A stretch of DNA of 5,774 nucleotides, taken from assembly GCA_948571325.1 (NCBI GenBank), contig CAOZKB010000062.1, positions 1-5,774 of the forward strand, written 5' to 3'. This DNA comes from an uncultured Candidatus Saccharibacteria bacterium. Lineage in GTDB: Bacteria; Patescibacteriota; Saccharimonadia; Saccharimonadales; Saccharimonadaceae. The notes beneath the pieces were generated by a model. That model searched no databases and was not told the origin of the DNA. It saw nothing but the letters and a program-made list of their open reading frames with translations. This document shows positions 1 to 5,774 of this stretch, in pieces. The translations under genes were made by a program, and so were the position numbers. The first letter of the stretch is position 1. Each line of letters opens with the position of its first letter.

Positions 1-364
1 ATCGGTCGCGATCGCGCGCCCACCCGAACTTTCCTATTATCTGATCGGGATGCGCCCAGCTGTCCATACGCGGAATAAGCATTTTCAGAATGCGCACGTT
101 TTCGTCGTAATCCTTTCCGAGTTGCCAACCGCACAGCAAAACCTCTTCGAAAGAATAGGTTTCGCGAGAGAAAAAATCGTCGACAAATTCGGGATAGTCG
201 CATTTGATCCGTTTCGCGAGCGCGCGAAGCGGAGGCGTCATCACGCCGTAAAGCGGTAGTTTCGTATTGACTACGCGTTCGTGCCTGGCGCGGTACTTAT
301 CGTCGGAAGCGAACTTCTCGCTTGCAAGCCGTTTCAACTCGTCTGTAACATCTTTGTATACCAT
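1..364 (-). CDS. AlkD-like DNA alkylation repair protein, N-terminal part (cut by window edge)
   Basis: The frame is open from ATG (364-362) to the window edge and gives 121 residues of what is usually a protein of about 220-240. Enzymes of this family are HEAT-like-repeat DNA glycosylases that remove N3- and N7-alkylated purines in the cytoplasm. Visible family marks are YGVMTPPLRALAKRI at residues 39-53 (the family's G-V-x-x-P-x-L-R-x-x-A-K block), SFEEVLLCGWQLG at 71-83, and IPRMDSWAHPDQI at 97-109. W103 and D107 have the spacing of the W109/D113 pair that contacts DNA in Bacillus cereus AlkD. The third known aromatic residue lies beyond the edge. The ATG is chosen because no other start with a ribosome binding site exists nearby and the N-terminus has the expected length. 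There is no Shine-Dalgarno sequence; the promoter abuts the start codon. Codons are GC-rich (about half G+C), unlike argS at the other end. Family assignment is fairly sure; substrate is inferred. Confidence 0.82.
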   Translation of the reverse strand, partial: MVYKDVTDELKRLASEKFASDDKYRARHERVVNTKLPLYGVMTPPLRALAKRIKCDYPEFVDDFFSRETYSFEEVLLCGWQLGKDYDENVRILKMLIPRMDSWAHPDQIIGKFGWARDRDR

Positions 365-371
365 AACATCA

Positions 372-399
372 ATTATACAAAAAATGCGAATTTTGTCAA
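372..399 (-). promoter_or_regulatory. SigA/sigma-70 promoter of the AlkD-like gene
   Basis: Reading on the minus strand, a consensus -35 TTGACA (399-394) and a consensus -10 TATAAT (377-372) are separated by 16 bases rich in T. Only seven bases lie between the end of the -10 box and the ATG at 364, so the expected start of transcription falls at about 363-367, on or within three bases of the start codon. The promoter therefore predicts a leaderless or almost leaderless mRNA. The spacer is one base shorter than the optimum of 17. Confidence 0.85.
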
Positions 400-501
400 G
401 CATTGCAAACTCTTTATCAAAAAGAGAGAAAGCGCTTTGCAGCGTACTATAAAACGCGCGACCGTGCGCCTCCCGTCCTTTCACAAAAAAAGATGTAATT
501 A

Positions 502-544
502 TTCCATATCATACGCAAATAAAAGAGATGTAACAGATATGTAA
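502..544. repeat. Imperfect direct repeat, copy A
   Basis: This 43-base copy matches 665-706 at about 37 of 43 aligned columns with one single-base gap. Both begin TTCCATATCAT, continue with CGCAAA and an A-rich tract, and end with two hexamers ATGTAA/GTGTAA. In this copy the hexamers are at 528-533 and 539-544, 11 bp apart. On the minus strand they read TTACAT-N5-TTACAT, which resembles the spaced TT-A-CA hexamers of PhoP boxes in Bacillota. Downstream on the minus strand is TATGAT (513-508), a possible -10 box. The repeat is seen directly; a regulatory role is inference. Confidence 0.6.
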
Positions 545-664
545 TATACAAGCACCTTTTAACGCAACACACAATAAATGCACTCAAAATAGAGCAGAAA
601 AGCAATCCACTGGATATTAGGAATTAAGACCATTAGTCCGAATACACACTATAAGCTATATATT

Positions 665-706
665 TTCCATATCATTCGCAAAAAAAGAAATGTAACGAAT
701 GTGTAA
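665..706. repeat. Imperfect direct repeat, copy B
   Basis: Second copy of the element at 502-544, starting 163 bases further right. It carries the hexamers ATGTAA (690-695) and GTGTAA (701-706), again 11 bp apart, reading TTACAC-N5-TTACAT on the minus strand. Preservation of the hexamer pair and of the CATATCAT core while the A-rich middle changes suggests a functional unit duplicated in place, but the copies could also be decaying remnants of a larger duplication. Confidence 0.6.
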
Positions 707-781
707 AACACCGGTACATTCAATGCTATATACTATACCAGTCGTACAAATACAATAGCGATCGCGGGATAATATAGCAAG

Positions 782-808
782 AAAAAAGGACAGATCTCTC
801 TGTCCTTT
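782..808 (-). terminator. Intrinsic terminator of the 23S-5S unit
   Basis: A perfect 10-bp stem (785-794 with 799-808; AAAGGACAGA/TCTGTCCTTT on the minus strand) closes a GAGA tetraloop of the GNRA type and is followed by a run of T that ends at 782. It begins six bases after the estimated 3' end of 5S rRNA, so it is well placed to end the rRNA transcript. The U tract exists only in the minus-strand direction, though the 5' A run could give weak activity the other way. Confidence 0.93.
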
Positions 809-814
809 ATTGAA

Positions 815-933
815 ATGCGGCAACGTCCTACTCTCCCATACAGTGTCCCGTACAGTACCATCGGCTCTGTGTAGCTTAACTTCCGTGTTCGGTATGAGAA
901 CGGGTGGATCCTACACGATATTATCACCGCAAT
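815..933 (-). rRNA. rrf: 5S ribosomal RNA
   Basis: The minus strand carries the conserved 5S core, including CCGTTCTCATACCGAACACG, GAAGTTAAGC, GCCGATGGTACT and GGGAGAGTAGGACGTTGCC. The ends were set by pairing the 5' strand ATTGCGG with the 3' strand around CCGCAT to form helix I, giving about 119 nucleotides, normal for bacteria; each end may be off by one or two bases. It lies 87 bases downstream of the 23S gene and just before a strong terminator, as in a normal rRNA operon tail. It binds ribosomal proteins L5, L18 and L25 in the large-subunit central protuberance. Confidence 0.96.
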
Positions 934-1020
934 GGTATATATATGTCGCTTGCGCAACCTACATATCTCTTCGTCTCGTACATTGACAACTACATAGAGT
1001 ATTTTGGATTAATATTCTGT
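934..1020 (-). other. 23S-5S internal transcribed spacer
   Basis: An 87-base spacer without tRNA. Positions 994-1001 (TACTCTAT on the minus strand) are the exact complement of 3936-3943 (ATAGAGTA) in the 23S leader. These sit about 20 bases after and about 32 bases before the mature 23S ends, so they could form the base of a processing stalk cut by an RNase III-type enzyme. Eight bases in regions this size could match by chance a few percent of the time, so this is tentative. Confidence 0.5.
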
Positions 1021-3904
<2,884 letters not shown>

Positions 3905-3935
3905 TTTGTGAAATTTTTTCCCGCTATTTCACTCT

Positions 3936-3943
3936 TACTCTAT
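3936..3943 (-). other. Possible 5' strand of the 23S processing stalk
   Basis: ATAGAGTA on the minus strand within the roughly 70-base 23S leader, complementary to 994-1001 after the 23S 3' end. Pairing would bring the two ends of pre-23S together beyond helix 1. The flanking bases do not extend the stem well, so the assignment is weak. Confidence 0.4.
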
Positions 3944-3983
3944 TGCTCCCTGTTTTCAATCTGCTTTTTACCACAACTTTTTT

Positions 3984-4013
3984 ATTCTATCATATCTCTC
4001 CTCCTTTTGTCAA
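3984..4013 (-). promoter_or_regulatory. Promoter of the 23S-5S rRNA unit
   Basis: A consensus -35 TTGACA (4013-4008) and a -10 TAGAAT (3989-3984) are separated by 18 bases on the minus strand; an overlapping TATGAT two or three bases upstream is an alternative -10. An A/T tract at about 4022-4035 precedes the -35 and resembles an UP element. The predicted transcript starts near 3977 and runs about 70 bases to the mature 23S 5' end. No boxA-like antitermination motif is evident in this leader. The promoter directly serves 23S rather than a 16S gene. Confidence 0.85.
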
Positions 4014-4085
4014 GTGCTAACTGAAAAAAATTTTCCCCCAAACTTATTGAATGAAAACAAAAAAGTTATAACAAAATAAAAACCA

Positions 4086-4104
4086 AACTTTTTTGAAAAA
4101 AGTT
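4086..4104. repeat. A/T palindrome between argS and the rRNA promoter
   Basis: A perfect inverted repeat with 9-base arms AACTTTTTT/AAAAAAGTT around a single base. On the minus strand it is followed by TGGTTTTTATTTT, so it could act as a weak intrinsic terminator for read-through from argS. It shares the core CTTTTTTGAAAAAAG (one strand or the other) with the palindrome at 4195-4218, suggesting a repeated element. Such T/A hairpins are plausible terminators in AT-rich Bacillota, but the stem is almost wholly A-U. Confidence 0.5.
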
Positions 4105-4121
4105 CACATAAGCAGCTCCTT
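4104..4121 (-). other. Shine-Dalgarno plus start-stop (ATGTGA) minimal frame
   Basis: On the minus strand AAGGAG (4121-4116) is followed after six bases by ATG (4109-4107) and directly by TGA (4106-4104), with the palindrome at 4104-4086 beginning at the last base. Spacing is ideal for ribosome binding, yet no peptide would be made beyond one residue. It may be chance, the worn end of a lost gene (the frame also reads FKELLM then stop, after an earlier in-frame TAA), or a start-stop regulatory site. No gene follows before the rRNA. Confidence 0.3.
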
Positions 4122-4151
4122 AAAATCCGTTTAATGAAAGAAATTTATAAA

Positions 4152-4179
4152 AAAAAATCATGCATACGCATGATTTTTT
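4152..4179 (-). terminator. Probable argS terminator
   Basis: A 12-bp perfect stem (4152-4163 with 4168-4179; TCATGC/GCATGA core extended by A-T pairs) with a four-base loop is followed on the minus strand by a T run of nine (4157-4149, partly within the stem). It lies about 90 bases after the argS stop and before the rRNA promoter, so it should separate the two transcription units. A shorter T run in the plus direction may make it bidirectional. Confidence 0.85.
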
Positions 4180-4194
4180 ATTAGTTTTTTTGGT

Positions 4195-4218
4195 TAAGCT
4201 TTTTTTCAAAAAAGCTTA
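4195..4218. repeat. A/T palindrome downstream of argS
   Basis: Inverted repeat with 11-base arms (4195-4205 TAAGCTTTTTT and 4208-4218 AAAAAAGCTTA) and a two-base centre. It lies about 50 bases after the argS stop codon and upstream of the stronger hairpin at 4152-4179. No clear T tract follows it on the minus strand, so it may be an mRNA 3'-end stabilising hairpin rather than a terminator. Its core matches that of the palindrome at 4086-4104. Confidence 0.5.
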
Positions 4219-4268
4219 GATTTTGAACTTGAAAATTTACTTTTCTTTTTCTATTATTCATCAAACAA

Positions 4269-5774
4269 TCACATAACATCTGTAACTTTCAAACCTATCA
4301 ACTCTAGACCAAATTTCAAAACTAAATTCACGCACAATGTCAGATTTAACCTAGCATTTTTGACTTGCTCTGGCGCATTCAAAATATAATTATCATGATA
4401 AAATTTATTAAATGCATGAGCAATATTCATTAAATGCCTTGAGACAATGTATGGTTCAAATTTTTCAGCAGCATCAATTATTTTTTCTGCAAATAAATTT
4501 ATTAACTTGATTATATTCATGGATGCTTCATCAGTTAAAATTTCATAATTAATTTCATTTTTATTAGTCTTGCCTGCTTTTTTCAAAACGCTACAAGTTC
4601 TTACATATGTATATTGAATATATGGACCAGTTTCTCCATCAAAATTTAATATTTTATCCCACGAAAAAGTTACATCTTTTATGCGGCTGTTATATAAATC
4701 ATTAAATACAACCGCGCCTATACCGACTATGTTTGCAATCTCGTCTTTGTTTTCAAGCTCAAAATTTTTTTCATTTATAATTTGTTTAGTTTTAGCAACT
4801 GCCTCATCTAATAAATCTTCCATCAATACAACATGACCACTTCTCGTCGACAATTTCCCTGAATCCAGACTTACTAATCCAAATGGAACATGGACCAAGT
4901 TTTTTGCCCAATCATAACCCATCAATTCAACAACCTTAAACCATTGTTCAAAGTGTAATTTTTGATCGAGAGCCGTAACGTAAATACACTTGTCGAAATC
5001 AAATTTTTCTTTGCGATATATTGCAGCAGCTATATCACGAGTTGGATACAAAGTTCCACCGTCGCGACGCAAAATCAAACACGGCGGCATTTTGTAATTT
5101 TCCAAATCAACAATCATTGCTCCGTCGCTTTCAACCAACAAATCTTTTTCTTTTAATTCGTCTACAACCGCCTGCATTTTGTCATTATAAAAACTTTCAC
5201 CGGTATAATAATCAAACTTAATACCAAGTCGATCATAAACTTTTTGAAATTCTTCCATGCTGATATCATTAAACCATTTCCAAAGCTTTAAAGCTTGCTC
5301 ATCACCATCTTGCATTTTTACAAACCAGCTTCTGGCCACATCGTTCAATGCCGGATTTTTTTGTACCTCATCGTGAAATTTTACATATAGTTTCATTAAT
5401 TCTTTTATTTCTTTATTTTTAACGTCGCTTTCGTTTCCCCAATTTTTATAAGCTGTAATCAATTTACCAAATTGCGTTCCCCAATCTCCCAAATGATTTA
5501 CACTCACGCATTTATAACCAAGGCAAGAAAAAATATTATACAGGGCATTGCCAATAACAGTTGAACGCAAATGTCCAACATGAAACGGTTTAGCAATATT
5601 AGGGGAAGAATAATCCAAAACAATATTTTTCCCATTGCCAATATCAGATTTAAAAAAATCATCTTTTTTTTCAAGAACTTGAGAAATAATTTCGCGCGCA
5701 AATATTTCTTTATTCAAAACAAAATTTATGTAAGCACCTTCAACATTGACCTGAGCAATAAATTCAACATCACT
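4269..5774 (-). CDS. argS: Arginyl-tRNA synthetase (ArgRS), lacking its N-terminus at the window edge
   Basis: Class I aminoacyl-tRNA synthetase that charges tRNA-Arg with arginine using ATP in the cytoplasm. The frame is open from the window edge and ends ATG TGA at 4269, giving 501 visible residues of about 560; perhaps 60 residues, mostly the N-terminal Add-1 tRNA D-loop-binding domain, are outside. The visible part starts with SDVEFIAQVNVEGAYINFVL, the end of that domain. The HIGH-type motif is SSPNIAKPFHVGHLRS (HVGH at visible residues 65-68), GDWGTQFG is at 96-103, the RRDGGTLYPTRDIAAAIYR block at about 236-254, and the KMSKS equivalent is the degenerate KLSTR at 307-311, normal for ArgRS. 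GETGPYIQYTYVR is at 380-392. The C-terminal DALR anticodon-binding helical domain runs from about 415 to the final Met, a family-typical last residue. A TTG at 5717 is not the start: family sequence continues upstream. The gene is about one third G+C, far lower than the AlkD-like gene. Confidence 0.98.
   Translation of the reverse strand, partial: SDVEFIAQVNVEGAYINFVLNKEIFAREIISQVLEKKDDFFKSDIGNGKNIVLDYSSPNIAKPFHVGHLRSTVIGNALYNIFSCLGYKCVSVNHLGDWGTQFGKLITAYKNWGNESDVKNKEIKELMKLYVKFHDEVQKNPALNDVARSWFVKMQDGDEQALKLWKWFNDISMEEFQKVYDRLGIKFDYYTGESFYNDKMQAVVDELKEKDLLVESDGAMIVDLENYKMPPCLILRRDGGTLYPTRDIAAAIYRKEKFDFDKCIYVTALDQKLHFEQWFKVVELMGYDWAKNLVHVPFGLVSLDSGKLSTRSGHVVLMEDLLDEAVAKTKQIINEKNFELENKDEIANIVGIGAVVFNDLYNSRIKDVTFSWDKILNFDGETGPYIQYTYVRTCSVLKKAGKTNKNEINYEILTDEASMNIIKLINLFAEKIIDAAEKFEPYIVSRHLMNIAHAFNKFYHDNYILNAPEQVKNARLNLTLCVNLVLKFGLELIGLKVTDVM

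Larger units (their letters stand above)
400..781. other. Intergenic region without a recognisable gene
   Basis: About 380 bases between the AlkD-like promoter and the rRNA terminator. Short open frames here lack ribosome binding sites and family-like composition, and I see no tRNA cloverleaf. It contains a 10-bp perfect palindrome AAAGCGCTTT (429-438) about 30 bases upstream of the AlkD-like -35 box, and two copies of an imperfect direct repeat, listed separately. From about 480 to 740 it is strongly AT-rich. A GCGATCGC octamer occurs at 758-765 and again inside the AlkD-like gene at 8-15; two copies are too few to call a repeat family. Confidence 0.6.

Noticed and set aside
721..760. Possible extra minus-strand promoter, TTGTAT-N17-TATATA, after the rRNA terminator
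   Set aside because: Both boxes match the consensus poorly and the region is AT-rich, so chance matches are expected.
8..765. Two GCGATCGC octamers (8-15 and 758-765), reminiscent of the cyanobacterial HIP1 repeat
   Set aside because: Only two copies, one within a GC-rich coding region, and nothing else suggests a cyanobacterium.
733..957. A 74-codon frame on the minus strand covering the 5S gene
   Set aside because: It spans the 5S rRNA and its terminator; the sequence is explained by RNA conservation.
3984..4007. AAAGGAGG followed by ATG (ATG ATA GAA TAA) in the rRNA promoter spacer
   Set aside because: It would encode three residues and lies upstream of the predicted transcription start; the -35 and -10 boxes explain the segment.
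4008..4020. TTAGCACT overlapping the rRNA -35 box, resembling half of a CIRCE (HrcA) operator
   Set aside because: The second half, GAGTGCTAA after nine bases, is absent, so there is no inverted repeat.

Overview
The window holds a stand-alone 23S-5S ribosomal RNA unit between two protein genes that are both cut by the window edges. All recognised genes lie on the minus strand, so transcription runs from right to left: argS (3' part), a 23S rRNA promoter, 23S rRNA, 5S rRNA, a terminator, then a promoter and the 5' part of an AlkD-type DNA alkylation repair gene. No 16S rRNA, tRNA, mobile element or CRISPR array is visible.

Organism: a bacterium, most likely a member of the Bacillota (Clostridia-like). 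This is inferred from the 23S and 5S sequences, sigma-70/SigA-type promoters with TTGACA boxes, a clostridial-looking ArgRS, and simple T-tract terminators. TGA is the stop codon of argS, so a Mollicutes-type code is unlikely. The genus cannot be named from this sequence.

Layout: 1-364 is the AlkD-like gene, GC-rich in its codons, with a near-perfect promoter (372-399) so close to the ATG that the mRNA should be leaderless or nearly so. 400-781 is an AT-rich gap with two imperfect copies of a 43-bp element, each holding a pair of TTACAY hexamers 11 bp apart. 782-808 is the terminator and 815-933 the 5S rRNA. 934-1020 is the 23S-5S spacer without tRNA. 1021-3904 is a full-length 23S rRNA. 3905-4268 contains the 23S leader, its promoter (3984-4013) and three hairpins downstream of argS. 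4269-5774 is argS, very AT-rich, lacking its N-terminal part because of the window edge.

The most interesting points follow. (1) The 23S-5S pair has its own strong promoter and terminator and is not preceded by 16S, so this is an unlinked rRNA arrangement. (2) The 5' end of the 23S departs from the usual bacterial sequence in helices 2-4, yet helix 2 is rescued by a matching change 530 bases away, which argues for real rapid rRNA evolution rather than error. (3) The promoter of the alkD-like gene predicts leaderless translation. (4) Base composition differs strongly between the two flanks, which could mean gene transfer or an assembly join at the rRNA locus.
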